Source: Streptomyces sp. L2
GTDB taxonomy: Bacteria > Actinomycetota > Actinomycetes > Streptomycetales > Streptomycetaceae
Assembly: GCF_004124325.1 (NCBI RefSeq)
Contig: NZ_QBDT01000001.1
Span: 2,914,001 to 2,978,000, forward strand
DNA: 64,000 bases
Direction of reading: 5' to 3'
Shown here: piece by piece, positions 50,926 to 61,400 of the stretch
Layout of the letters: every line of letters starts with the position of its first letter
Numbering within the stretch: position 1 is the first letter of the stretch
Made by a program: the position numbers and the translations under genes
The notes under the pieces: generated by a model
What the model was told of the DNA's origin: nothing
Database searches by the model: none
The model's input: only the letters and a program-made list of their open reading frames with translations

Positions 50926-51420
50926 TCACTTCCACCAGTTCAAGGGCGTGACACCGTCCTTCTCGTCATAGACATTCCCGTAATACCATTCGACACCAGA
51001 GTGGTCTTCTGTCACTGAATTCAAAACTCTTTCCAATTCCGTGAATCCACCTGCTGCGGAGATAGTGAAGATCCAGAGGCCGGACTTGTGACCATCTAGC
51101 CACCCACCAAGCGTCTCAATTTTCGAGAGCAGGGAATCAGCAGCCGCCTGAGAGCCGTAGAACTGGATGGAAACGTTCCCACCACGAGAAAGGATCTCGA
51201 ACGTACCCGAGCCTTCATCCACTCTCAGGCGGTCCCCTGCCGCGACACCCAGTACGAGCCCTGGCGTAGCAAGCACTCTGAACTCGTTGCATCCGTCAGG
51301 AGCATCACCCAGAACACTCTCGAAGACCGGCTCTCCGGAAGTCTTCTTCCCTGCCAGTAGGCGGACGGTCCGCCGATTCCTTGATTCCACTAGGAGGACA
51401 CTCCTAATCACTTCTCCCAT
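50926..51420 (-). CDS. DUF4265-like protein, presumed immunity protein of the RHS toxin
   Basis: This is a 164-residue soluble protein. The middle part (FRVLATPGLVLGVAAGDRLR, then GTFEILSRGGNVSIQFYG) matches DUF4265 proteins, and the C-terminal part (TELERVLNSVTEDHSGVEWY) is a second alpha/beta unit. Its ATG lies 17 bases inside the end of the RHS gene, in another frame. An immunity gene downstream of the toxin tip is the classical arrangement. Its codons (AGA, AAT, TCT, ATT) are far less GC-biased than in neighbouring core genes. The function is inferred from position. A longer in-frame start at 51507 is unlikely because it lies deep in the toxin. Confidence 0.72.
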   Translation of the reverse strand: MGEVIRSVLLVESRNRRTVRLLAGKKTSGEPVFESVLGDAPDGCNEFRVLATPGLVLGVAAGDRLRVDEGSGTFEILSRGGNVSIQFYGSQAAADSLLSKIETLGGWLDGHKSGLWIFTISAAGGFTELERVLNSVTEDHSGVEWYYGNVYDEKDGVTPLNWWK

Positions 51421-54400
51421 ACGGTGCGCCGCAGCTTCCTCGCTCGGCACATGACCTACCCGGTTTGGCACCACCGCGATTGTTTGCACTGAGGTTACAA
51501 GCGGCACCTTCTAGGCAGACGTTGTCGTCCGCAAGATTTCCACCGCGCGACGTCGGAACATTCTTGTGCCCGAGATGCATATTGCCTGGATTGCTTGTAC
51601 GCATCCCGCACCTCCAGCATTGATAATCTCCGTCTGCTGCATCTAGTAGCTCTTGCCTCTTGTCGGCCTGCCCGACTCGGGTCCCCCCGCCGGGCGTGCT
51701 GTTTGCTATTTGTGCAGCAGAAGAGGTCTCACCGTCTTTGAGTACGAAGAGCGGCAGTTGGCACGCATCACCGTTGGCATTATGAACGAGGACTGACGTA
51801 GGCCCCGCCAGCACATAGTACGTGTGCAGCTCACTGATCGTGAGGTTGTGCACCGTCGCTGTCAGGACCGTCCAGCGGGTGACCGCGGTGATCTGGACCC
51901 GTGTGCCGGCGCTCGTGCGCAGCCACTCGCCGGACTTGAGGTCCGTAGCGCGGAGCCAGGCGTGGAGTGCCGGGACCCAGAACGGGTGGCCGTCGGTCGC
52001 GGTGACCGACGCCGTCTTGGATCCCTTCTTGCCGTCGGTGTCGACGGTGACCTTGACCAGGTGCTTGAGGCCGGTGCCCTTGATCTCGGCAGTGACGGTC
52101 TCGGTCTTGGTTTTCCCGGTCTCGGGGTCGGTGGCCAGGACCTTGTCGCCGATCCTGATGTCCGCGATCTTCTTTTTGGACCCGTCGGCCATCAGCACCA
52201 GAGTTTCTGGTGTGAAGCTGTTGGCCTCCTTGCATCCCTTGGCCGCCTCTTCCAGAGCCTTCGCTTCCTTGCGGCTCTTGCGCCAGTCCTTGAAGGCGCC
52301 TATCAGGTCCTTGCCGAGGTTCACGATGCGCTTGGCCAGGGCTGCTGCCTTGTCCCAGCGGAAGAGGTACTTCTTGGCCAGTTTGGCAAGCGGGCCGCCA
52401 CCGAGGAACGAGGACGCGACGTTGATGGCCGTGTTGCCGCATGCCCCCAGGGCGCCTGTGGTGAAGCAGTCCAGGGCGTCCGTGATGCCGAGTTCGTCGG
52501 CGACGATCTTGCCGAGTTCCTTGGCGACCGCGATCGCCTTCTCCTTGGCGCTGTACTCGTCGAACTTGGCGGCGTCGGCCTGGGCCTGCGCCGGCGTGTA
52601 CGTCGTGCTGCCGCCTGAACCGCTGTCGTCGAAGCCGGCCGTGTTGTCAACCCACTCGCCCCGGTGCTTCGACTTCCCAGGCCCGCACTGGTACCAGCCG
52701 CCGTGGCAGTTCGCCGCCCGCAGACCCGACGCGTCGTTGTACGTCACGGGGCTGTTGTTGGCGTAGGCGTAGCCGTTGATCTGCTGCGGGTCGGTGTAGT
52801 CGACGATCGGGTCGGCCGAGATGAAGCGGCCCGTGTCCGCGTCGTACTCGCGTGCGCCGAGGGTGATCAGGCCGGTGGACGCCTCGATGGTGCCGCCGAC
52901 GAAACCCTTGTCGTTGACCCAGCCGGAACCGGAGGACGAGGACTCGTCCCGCGCGTTGCCGAACGGGTCGGAGCGGCGGCGGGTGGTCGCGCCCGTCTTG
53001 GCGTCGACGGCCAGATCGGCCGTGCCCTGGTGGTCCGAGGCGAGGAAGTGAACGCCGTCCGCCTCCCGCATCGCCACCGTGGTGTCGCCGAAGCTGTAGT
53101 AGCGCGTCGCCGTCACCTTGGACGTGGACTTGTCCAGGTCCAGTTCCATGCCCGGCAGGTAGAACGTCTTCCCGGTCGGGGTGTCCCGGAGGATCCGGGT
53201 GCCCGCGGCGTCGTACTGGTACGTCGTCACCGAGTCGTCGGCGTTGGTGACCGTGGTCAGCTCACCCTGCTTGTCCCAGGCCAGCGACTGGGTGTCGCCG
53301 TCCAGGACGCGCTTGATGGTGTTGCCGGTGGCGTCGTAGCCGTAGGTGTCCTGGGAGGTGACCTCCGGGGTGGTGGCCGTGGCGTCCGTCTTCTGGACGA
53401 TCGACGACACGGTGTGCGGACCGGAGTCCTGGCCGTTTGGTCCCGAGCCCTTGCCGTACGCGTACGTGCGGCTGGAGGTCGGGGTGCCGTTCAATCCGTG
53501 CCGGACCTCGCTGGTGCGGTTGCCTATCGAGTCGTAGCCGTAGTCCGTCCAGTAAGGCGTGACGCCCCCCACCGTGGACGGCGAGGCGCCCGACGCGCAG
53601 GACGTGTCCGTGCTGCCCGTGCCCTTCGCGTCGTTGGACGCCACGGAGGACGTCCAGGACGAGGACATGCGTCCGAGACCGTCGTACGCGAAGCACTGCA
53701 CGTCACTCGTGCCACCGGTCGGGGTGTCGCCGATGGAGAGGATGTCACCGGCGTCGTCGTAGGTGTAGTTCGCGTCGTAGGCGACGCTCGACGCGCCCTC
53801 GACATCCACCCGCGAGTTGGTCAGCCGGTCGGTGCCCGCCTCGAACGAGTTCGTGATCCACGTCTTCGGAGCCCCCGAGATACCGGTGGACAGCTCCAGC
53901 TGCTCCAAGTTCGAGGTGGGCGAGTAGGACGCGTCGGTGACGTAGCTCCCGCCTGCGAGCGAGGTGTTCACGCCGGTCAGGCGCTGCAGGCCGTCATAGA
54001 CGTACGAGAGTGCCTCGGCGGGCAGGTCGCCCGCGGCCGGAAGTCCCTCGCCCTGGACCGTGCCGTCCCGGTTGTACTGGTTGGTGTACTGGTAGGTGCC
54101 GCCCAGCTGTGGTTCGGCCGTCGTGGACAGGTAGTACTTGGTCGAGATCGGCTTGTAGTCGTTGTTCGGGTCGAGGACCGGGTAGGTCGTCGACGAGTAG
54201 ACCGCGCCGTTCTTGTACGTGTAGACGCCGTACAGCTCGCCCTTGTCGACCGTGTCGTACTTGGTCACGGACAGCTTGGTGCCGGTGTTCGCCTCGCCCT
54301 GCCAGGTGGAGACGGCACGGCCCAGCTCGTCGTAGACCGTGGACGTCTTGTCCCCGTTGACCGTGGCCGAGGTCTGCCGGTCCATGGCGTCGTACGTGTA

Positions 54401-57400
54401 GGACGACGAGCCGGTGTCGGGATCGGTTGCTGTCTTCTTGCGGCCCAGCTGGTCATAGGTGTATGTCCAGTTGTTGCCCTTGTCGTCGGTGACCTTCGTG
54501 AGCCGGCCGGCGGCGTCGTAACGGTAGGACGTGGTGACGGCGGCGCCGTCGGCGGGGTACTGGATCTGCGCCGTCGTCTGCCCGCGGGCATCCGTCACGG
54601 CCGTGGTCTTGACCCCTCCCTTCGGTGGAGTCGTCGTGACGCGGTCGCCGCCGTATGCGTAGGTCGTCCGGAACTTCTCCGTTCCCTGGACCTCGGTGAT
54701 GGCCGCCGTGGTGCGGCCCGCGCCGTCGTACTGGGTGACGGTCTGCGCGTCCAGGTCGGCGTTGAGTGGCTTGAACAGCGTCGAGGAAGGGGCACCGGAG
54801 GTGTAGTAGGTGTCGTTGACCTTCACCACTCGGCCGGAACCGTCGTACAGGGTGTCCGCGACCATACGGCCGCCGCCCGGTCCGTCCGTCTGCTGCTGGC
54901 GTGGCCGCAGGAAGCCGTCGTACAGGGCCCATTCGCTGCCGTACGTGCTGCCGTCGGCCTGGATCTTCTGGGTGTGCACGGCGGTGGGGCCGGCGTCCGA
55001 GCGGATCAGGTACTCGTACTTGAGGGACGGGCTGATGCCGGACGCCTTGGGGCGGTCCGGCAACCAGACCGAGACCAGGCGGCCGAGGGCATCGTAGGCG
55101 AGGTCGGTGCGCCTGCCGTTCTCATCGGTCTTCGCGGTGGGCAGACCCCACTGCGGAGCGTACTCCGTCGTGGTCGTCCAGCCGTCGACATTGGTGACGG
55201 TCGACTTGGTCGCCAGGCCGTAGGTGTCGGTGTACGCCGTCGAGGAGGTGTACTTGGTCGAGGACGAGGCGGTGTCCGCGTCCTTCATGACCAGCGGCCG
55301 GCCGTAGTCGTCGTACGTGCTCACGGCGGTCGTCTGGTAAGTGGCCGTCGTGCCGTCGTGTGCCGACAGCCGCTTGGTCATGGTGACATCGCCCTTGGTG
55401 GGGGCGGTGGCCAGCGTCGTTGAACCGTCGTAGTAGGTCAGGACGTCGGAAATGACGTCCTTGGCGCGATCGGGAGTGGTGGCGCAGTCGACGCCGACCG
55501 TTTCCACACGCGAGACCAGGGAGTAGATGTGCGCGCTCGCGCTGTCCGCGTACTCGGTGCGGGTGCACTGGTTGTCGGCGACGCCGACCTCACCGTAGTC
55601 GGCGGACTGTATCTCGCGGCCGGTCGCACTGTCGTACTTGGTCGCCGAGGAGACGTGTCGCCACCCACCCACCGCGAGCGCGGTGTACGTGTTGGTCGAA
55701 CCGGTGTCCACGTAGCGGGCCGTGTTCGTGCCCCAGTCATGGGTTTCGGTGGCGGTCACCGCGGTCCACGGCACGGTCACCGACTTCTCGGTGACGGCGG
55801 AGCCGTTGTAGGTGATCGTCTCCAGCTCCTGGCCGGCCTTCCAGTCGGTGTCCTCGTACGAGACGCCGTTGGAGTCGGTGACCGTGGCCGAGCGGGCGTG
55901 GCCGTCTTTGTCGACGTCGCCGTCGAGCCCGCGGAAGAAGACGTGCTCGGTCTTGGTGTTGGACGGGTCGTTGGTGCCGGCGGAGGTGACCACCTGCACC
56001 TTGCCGTAGCCGCGCCAGTCGCTCCAGGTGCGGTCCTCGGACTTGGTGATGCCGTCGGCGGGCGTCTTGCGCCAGCCGGCGTCGCCCAGGTACGTGTACG
56101 AGGTGACCTGGTCGGGGTTCTGGCCGGTCAGGTCGGTCTGGACGACCGAGCTGACCACGTACTTGTGGAACCAGTCCGTGATCGGGTCGGTGACTCCCGG
56201 CGGGCTCCACTTCACGGGGAAGCAGCGCTTGGTGGAGGAGTCCTCGGCCGGGACGTTGCTGGTCGTGCACTGGTTGTCGGCGTAGTTGACGCTGAGCGCG
56301 CCGCCCGACTCGTTCTTCACGCCGGAGAGGCGGAAGCGGTAGAACGGCTGGAGGTTGTCGCCGGTCTCGTCCACGCGGTTGGGCAGCTGGGTGCCGTACA
56401 GCTCGACGGACGGGACCGGGACGTCGGTGCCGGTCTTTCCGGCGTGGTCGATCTTGCTGAGCCACAGGGACTTGGAGCCGTCGCCGTTGTCGGTGAAGAC
56501 GTGGGTGAGGCTCCACTCGTCGACCGGCGAGTACGTCGCGTCACCGGTGCGGATCTGCGTGGTGACCTTGGTGAGCTTCTTGCGGGTCCAGAACGTCGGG
56601 GAGTTCTGGCCGGGGCACTTGGTGCCGCTCGCGCAGTTCTGGTCCCACGGGACGTCCGGCCAGTCGGCGGCGGTGTCGTCCTTGAGCGCGCCGGCGGAGC
56701 AGTCCGTCAGTGAACCGACGCAGCGTTCGGCGGTGCTGAAGAGTACCTGGGCGGCCGGCTTGGTCGAGTAAGCCTTGCCGTCGCGCTGACCGTAGTCGAT
56801 GCGCTTGAGGTAGCCGCCCCGGATGTAAGCCTTGCCGTTCTCGGTGGTCTTCAGGCCCTGGGTGTAGTAGTTCGTCTCCGTGCCGTAGAAGTACGACATG
56901 GCATCGCCGTGCGGGTCGACGACGTAGTCGAGGTTCCACCGCCAGGCCTGCGTGCAGTAGGCGTCGGCGAAAGTGGCCTTGTAGCAAGGCTCGCCCGAGT
57001 CGTCGCCGTAGACGGGAACGGTCCAGGTGGAGTTGGTCGCCTCGTTGCCGCTCGCGTATCCGGGCAGGTGGTTGAGCCCGAAGTAGTACTGGGTGCCGTC
57101 TGCAGTGGTGATCTTCCAGTACTCGCCGTTGTTGTCACCGTTGGTGGCGGCGGTCAGGTGCTCGACCTTGGCGTTGTCGTCGGAGCTGACCCGCCATTCG
57201 CCGGTCTTGTCGTCCTTGACGAGCCGACCGGAGGTGCCTCCTGTGAGGGAGAGAGTGGCGTTGTCGAAGGCCCAGCACTCGTCACCGTTGGCGTCGTCGT
57301 GGCCGTCGTCGGCGCACGGCTTGTAGCTGCGCTCGATGTATCCGGGGTCGTAGGAGAAGCCCTGGCCGACCCACGAGCCCTGGTTGTTGGTGGTCGCCGT

Positions 57401-58327
57401 CTGGCCGTCGATGGACTGCGAGTTGTAGCTCAGTCCGACGGTCGGCTGCAGGCCGCCGGGGACGGGCGGGACGGTCATGGGGTACGACCAGGTGAACGCG
57501 CCGGAGCTGGCGTCGACGCCCCACTGCGAGGAGGGCGCGAGGCTGGTCGCCGTGTAGTCACCGCCGTCACCGCTGCTGCCCGCGGTGGCCGCGACGACGG
57601 TGGCCGAGGAGTTGGTGGAGCCGGATTCCAGCAACTGGCTGGACGGACCGGAGGCGTCGCCGGCCGCCTGGACGGTCGCAGTGACCGTCTGTTTCTGGGC
57701 GTCGTTGCTGCTCTTCAGGTACGTCGGGGTGGAGCATGACTTCTTGCGCGGCGTGGTCAGGACACACGCCGGATATTGCGCGAGCCGGATGCGGGAGGCG
57801 TAGTCGCCGCCGTAAGCGCCGGCGAAGCTCGAGTAGTCCAGCGTGACGCGAGCGGCGCCCTTGCTGGTGGCCCCGTCGGTACGGGCGAGGGTGAACAGGA
57901 TGCCGTCCACGGCCGCCGCCCGGGCGGCGTCGCGCCCCAGCATGCTGACCCGTACGGAGTGGGCGCCCTTCCTCCCGCCGGCGGTCTTGGCCGACAGGGG
58001 CAGGCCGTTGGCTCTCGCCGCCTTGCCGGACAGTTGCACTTCGGCGCTGCCCGCCTTGGGCCAGTGCGCCTTGTGGGTCGTGCGGACCGCGGCCTTCTTG
58101 GCCTGATCGGTCTTCTTGAAGGCCTTGGCCGCGGCGTTGTGACCGCGGACCGGCTTGTCGAGGCTGGTCTGGGTCTTGGGCCTGGTCAGACCGTCGTGGG
58201 CGAGGGCCTCGGGGACATAGGAGGGAAGCAGCCCTATGGACAGGGTCAGTCCGAGGACCAGCGCGGTCCGCCTTCGGCCGTGTCGCCAGGCCGGTCTGAT
58301 GGACCGGAACCAGGGAGGCGAGGACAT
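51404..58327 (-). CDS. RHS-repeat polymorphic toxin with Hint and HNH nuclease tip
   Basis: This is a 2307-residue exported protein. It has a signal peptide (TALVLGLTLSIGLLPSYVPE, then ALA before residue 44), a beta-rich SpvB/TcdB-like N-terminal half, and many YD repeats (for example YDAAGRLTKVTDDKGNNWTY). The RHS core ends RFISADPIVDYTDPQQINGY. A pre-toxin helix region follows. A Hint autoprocessing domain starts at Cys2032 (CKEANSFTPETLVL) and ends His2182-Asn2183 (VLVHN). The toxin tip (2184-2307) is an HNH nuclease: C2237 and C2240, H2254 in LGHKNVPTSRGG, N2269, C2271 and C2277-N. GGAGA precedes the ATG. The immunity gene follows. Confidence 0.93.
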   Translation of the reverse strand: MSSPPWFRSIRPAWRHGRRRTALVLGLTLSIGLLPSYVPEALAHDGLTRPKTQTSLDKPVRGHNAAAKAFKKTDQAKKAAVRTTHKAHWPKAGSAEVQLSGKAARANGLPLSAKTAGGRKGAHSVRVSMLGRDAARAAAVDGILFTLARTDGATSKGAARVTLDYSSFAGAYGGDYASRIRLAQYPACVLTTPRKKSCSTPTYLKSSNDAQKQTVTATVQAAGDASGPSSQLLESGSTNSSATVVAATAGSSGDGGDYTATSLAPSSQWGVDASSGAFTWSYPMTVPPVPGGLQPTVGLSYNSQSIDGQTATTNNQGSWVGQGFSYDPGYIERSYKPCADDGHDDANGDECWAFDNATLSLTGGTSGRLVKDDKTGEWRVSSDDNAKVEHLTAATNGDNNGEYWKITTADGTQYYFGLNHLPGYASGNEATNSTWTVPVYGDDSGEPCYKATFADAYCTQAWRWNLDYVVDPHGDAMSYFYGTETNYYTQGLKTTENGKAYIRGGYLKRIDYGQRDGKAYSTKPAAQVLFSTAERCVGSLTDCSAGALKDDTAADWPDVPWDQNCASGTKCPGQNSPTFWTRKKLTKVTTQIRTGDATYSPVDEWSLTHVFTDNGDGSKSLWLSKIDHAGKTGTDVPVPSVELYGTQLPNRVDETGDNLQPFYRFRLSGVKNESGGALSVNYADNQCTTSNVPAEDSSTKRCFPVKWSPPGVTDPITDWFHKYVVSSVVQTDLTGQNPDQVTSYTYLGDAGWRKTPADGITKSEDRTWSDWRGYGKVQVVTSAGTNDPSNTKTEHVFFRGLDGDVDKDGHARSATVTDSNGVSYEDTDWKAGQELETITYNGSAVTEKSVTVPWTAVTATETHDWGTNTARYVDTGSTNTYTALAVGGWRHVSSATKYDSATGREIQSADYGEVGVADNQCTRTEYADSASAHIYSLVSRVETVGVDCATTPDRAKDVISDVLTYYDGSTTLATAPTKGDVTMTKRLSAHDGTTATYQTTAVSTYDDYGRPLVMKDADTASSSTKYTSSTAYTDTYGLATKSTVTNVDGWTTTTEYAPQWGLPTAKTDENGRRTDLAYDALGRLVSVWLPDRPKASGISPSLKYEYLIRSDAGPTAVHTQKIQADGSTYGSEWALYDGFLRPRQQQTDGPGGGRMVADTLYDGSGRVVKVNDTYYTSGAPSSTLFKPLNADLDAQTVTQYDGAGRTTAAITEVQGTEKFRTTYAYGGDRVTTTPPKGGVKTTAVTDARGQTTAQIQYPADGAAVTTSYRYDAAGRLTKVTDDKGNNWTYTYDQLGRKKTATDPDTGSSSYTYDAMDRQTSATVNGDKTSTVYDELGRAVSTWQGEANTGTKLSVTKYDTVDKGELYGVYTYKNGAVYSSTTYPVLDPNNDYKPISTKYYLSTTAEPQLGGTYQYTNQYNRDGTVQGEGLPAAGDLPAEALSYVYDGLQRLTGVNTSLAGGSYVTDASYSPTSNLEQLELSTGISGAPKTWITNSFEAGTDRLTNSRVDVEGASSVAYDANYTYDDAGDILSIGDTPTGGTSDVQCFAYDGLGRMSSSWTSSVASNDAKGTGSTDTSCASGASPSTVGGVTPYWTDYGYDSIGNRTSEVRHGLNGTPTSSRTYAYGKGSGPNGQDSGPHTVSSIVQKTDATATTPEVTSQDTYGYDATGNTIKRVLDGDTQSLAWDKQGELTTVTNADDSVTTYQYDAAGTRILRDTPTGKTFYLPGMELDLDKSTSKVTATRYYSFGDTTVAMREADGVHFLASDHQGTADLAVDAKTGATTRRRSDPFGNARDESSSSGSGWVNDKGFVGGTIEASTGLITLGAREYDADTGRFISADPIVDYTDPQQINGYAYANNSPVTYNDASGLRAANCHGGWYQCGPGKSKHRGEWVDNTAGFDDSGSGGSTTYTPAQAQADAAKFDEYSAKEKAIAVAKELGKIVADELGITDALDCFTTGALGACGNTAINVASSFLGGGPLAKLAKKYLFRWDKAAALAKRIVNLGKDLIGAFKDWRKSRKEAKALEEAAKGCKEANSFTPETLVLMADGSKKKIADIRIGDKVLATDPETGKTKTETVTAEIKGTGLKHLVKVTVDTDGKKGSKTASVTATDGHPFWVPALHAWLRATDLKSGEWLRTSAGTRVQITAVTRWTVLTATVHNLTISELHTYYVLAGPTSVLVHNANGDACQLPLFVLKDGETSSAAQIANSTPGGGTRVGQADKRQELLDAADGDYQCWRCGMRTSNPGNMHLGHKNVPTSRGGNLADDNVCLEGAACNLSANNRGGAKPGRSCAERGSCGAPYGRSD

Positions 58328-58422
58328 GAAGTCTCCATCGGATCAGGAGGGATGAAGGGAAGGGGTGCGCATGCCGAGATGGGCGGGCGACACCATGGCC
58401 GCCCGCCCACACGCGGGGACGG

Positions 58423-61400
58423 TCAGGCCGAGGATTCCTCGAGGCTGGCGCCGCCCGGCAGAACCGCGACGGTCGTCACCAGCGAGGCGTCCAGCGGCCC
58501 CTGATACATGCGCACCTCGTCGACGGCACCGGAGAAGTACTCGCCGGCCGTCTGTCCGGTCAGCTCACGGCCGACCTGGAGGCTCGTCGTGCTGAAGTCC
58601 CAGGTGTTGTCCCAGGACGCGTCGGCCACCGCGATGCCGTTGACATACAGCAGGACGTCGCCGAAGACCGCGTTGTAGACCAGCGCGAGGTGGTCACCGG
58701 AGGCCGTCGAGCTGGGTGCGTCTTCGTGGTCGAGCAGCGTGGTGGTCACCGGCGTCGCCGAGTCCGCGCTGGTCACCACGAGCTGCCAGTGGTCGCTGGA
58801 TGCCTGGTACCTGACCTTGATCGCGCTGCCGTTGGTGCCCGCCAGGGACAGTACTGTCTCGTCCCTCGCCGGGTTGGCCGACGCGAGCCGTGCACGGGCC
58901 GTGAGAGTGAAGCTGTCCTGTGTGGAGAGCGGTCCGGCGGTGCGAGTGGCGTATGCGTCCGTGCCGTTGAGGACCAGGTTCCCGTCACCCCACAGAGGTG
59001 CCTCCGGAGACTCGCAGTCGGGGTCGACCGCGGGGTCGCAGGAGTCGTCCGGCACGTAGATGGAGGCGCCGCCACCAAGGGTGAGCCCAGCCCCGCCGTT
59101 CGTCTCGGGCGAGACACCGGCCGTCGCCTGGTCCAGCTGCCAGTAGGCAAGCTGGTGCGGTTGAATGCCGCCGAGTTCCTGTCCCTCCGTCGGGGGGATG
59201 ACCCGGTCGTGGAGCTTGACGTCGGCAACGCTGCCCTTGAGCTGGTTGACGTAGCCCCCGAGGGAGATCTTCCGCCCGATCTGTAGAGGGCCTGTCGCGT
59301 TCCAGGTGGTCTTTCGGGCTTGGACGTCGTCGGCGACCAGTACGCCGTTGACATACAGCATCATCTTGCCGAGCTCGGCGTCGTACACGCCGATCAGGTG
59401 CGTCCAGCTGTTGGCGACGGCCTTCGCGCCCGAGACCTTCCAGGTGCCCAGCGTCTCCATGTCACTGACGGGGATGCGGAAGGTCCAGGAGGAGGTGTCC
59501 ACGTCGTAGCCGAGCTCGAAGCCGGGCTGTCCGGTGCCGTCCTGGCTGACGACGGTCATGTTCTCGGTGGGCAGCGCGGGCAGCATGACCCAGGCGCTCA
59601 CGGAGAAGGTCTTGCTCGTGTCGACCGCTGGCGCACCCGCGTCGAGGTAGGCGTTCTCGGTGCCGTCGAAGGAGGCCGCGGTGTCGGTCGAGCCGAGGGG
59701 GCCCGTGCCGCCGAAGGTCACTCCGGAGCCGGCGGTGGCGTCGGGTGTGCCGCTGCTGCCGGCGGCCTTCGTGGCGCCCTTGGCGTCGCCGAGGGTCCAG
59801 CCGGCCACGGGCGCGCGGCCGTCGCTGACCAGGAAGACGTAGGCCGTCGGAGTCTTCTGCGGGTTACCCGCGCCGTCCATGGCGGTGACGTGCAGGGTGT
59901 AGGAGCCCTCGCTCGGCGGCATCCACCGCACGGTGATCGGCCCGCCGGTGGCCGCGGGTGTCACCTTCTTCTTCGTGGTGTCGGCCTGCGGGCCGGTGAA
60001 GTAGTACGAGTACGCCGTCACGTCGGAGGACGGCGAGTCCATGGTGAAGGAGCCGTAGTCACCGACGCCCGTGTGCCAGGCGTCATCGGCTGGGTAGTGC
60101 GCAGACGTGATGACGGCGGACTTGGGCTTGGAGGCGTCGTAGATGAACTCGCAGCGGGTCTGGTCGCCGTCGGTGGACCAGGGGCCGTAGGCCTGCTGGT
60201 CGTAGCCCTGGACCTGCCAGGCGATGGTGACGTTCTGCGGGATGGAGAAGCCTGGTTGGCCGTCTCCGGTGATGTCGTCGCCCACGGTGTACGTGAACTT
60301 GGCCTGTCCGGTCTGGCCAGTGCCCGTGGTCGTCTTCTTGAGAGTGGTCGCGTAGTGGACGACCTCGGTGGTGCCGCTGGTCCACCAGATCTTGAAGCGC
60401 GCTTGGAGGCTTTCGCTGTTGGACCCGGTGTCGTTGTGGTCGTAGTCCTTGATGACCGCGGTCAGGGCGGGCGCCTGGGTCACGTAGTGGTCGGTGGCGT
60501 GCCCGGACTCGCATGTGTCACCCGGGGACATGCTCAGGTCGCTCTGGGCCGGCTCCAGCGGCGGCCTGTTGTACGTCACCTCGAGGTGCGCGTTGCCGCA
60601 GAACCGCTTCCAGTACGACGTGTCCGACTCACTGCCCGCCTTGAGGCGGAAGGTGGTGGTGCCCCAGCTGTCGTCGGCGGCCTTCTGAATGGTGCTGGTC
60701 ACGCCAAAGCGCACGTTTTGGTTCGTCGAGGTGCACGAACCTGCCGTAGCGGTAGGCGACTTCGTATCGATGGTCTGCTTGGACGAAGGCTGGTTCGACC
60801 AGGTGGTGGACGAGCTGATCGCGCTCGCGCCAGTGCTGTTGACCCGGGCCAGCTGCACCTCGCGGGCGCTGGAGCTGTAGGTGAAGGTCTGCGTCACGGC
60901 GAACTCGGCACTGATGATGTCCTTGCCCGCGAAGGCCGAGGTCGGGATCGCGAAGAACTGCCGTTTGACGTCGCTCGAGCTGGCGCAGCGGTACGACACG
61001 TCGGCGGGGCAACGGCCGACGCCCTCACTGTCGTCGAACTTCCAGAACGAGGTGCCCGAGTAGTACGAGGACACCATGGTCCAGGAGCTGCGGTTGGCGG
61101 TCTTGACCACGGGGTCGATGTAGACGGGGTAGACCGTGTCCTTGTCGTTGAGCAGCTCGCTGTCCGGTGTCAAGGTCATCGCCTTCGACGTGACGTCCAC
61201 GCCGACGTCGGCGACCTGGGCGCCGTCCGGAGGAGTCTGGGTGCTCGTGTCGCCACTGGCCGGCTGGTGGGCGGCGACATGGCTGGAGTCCCACATCACG
61301 GGTTGCGGCGCCTCGAAGACGGTGCCGCCGGACCCGGGGTCGGTTGCGGTGAGACCACCGTCACCGGTCTCCTTCAGATCTACCGAGGAGGTACCGAGCG

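Noticed and set aside
52664..55423. A 919-codon plus-strand open frame antisense to the RHS gene
   Set aside because: The RHS reading frame shows clear YD repeats and the core motif; the antisense translation is Val/Arg/Gly noise.
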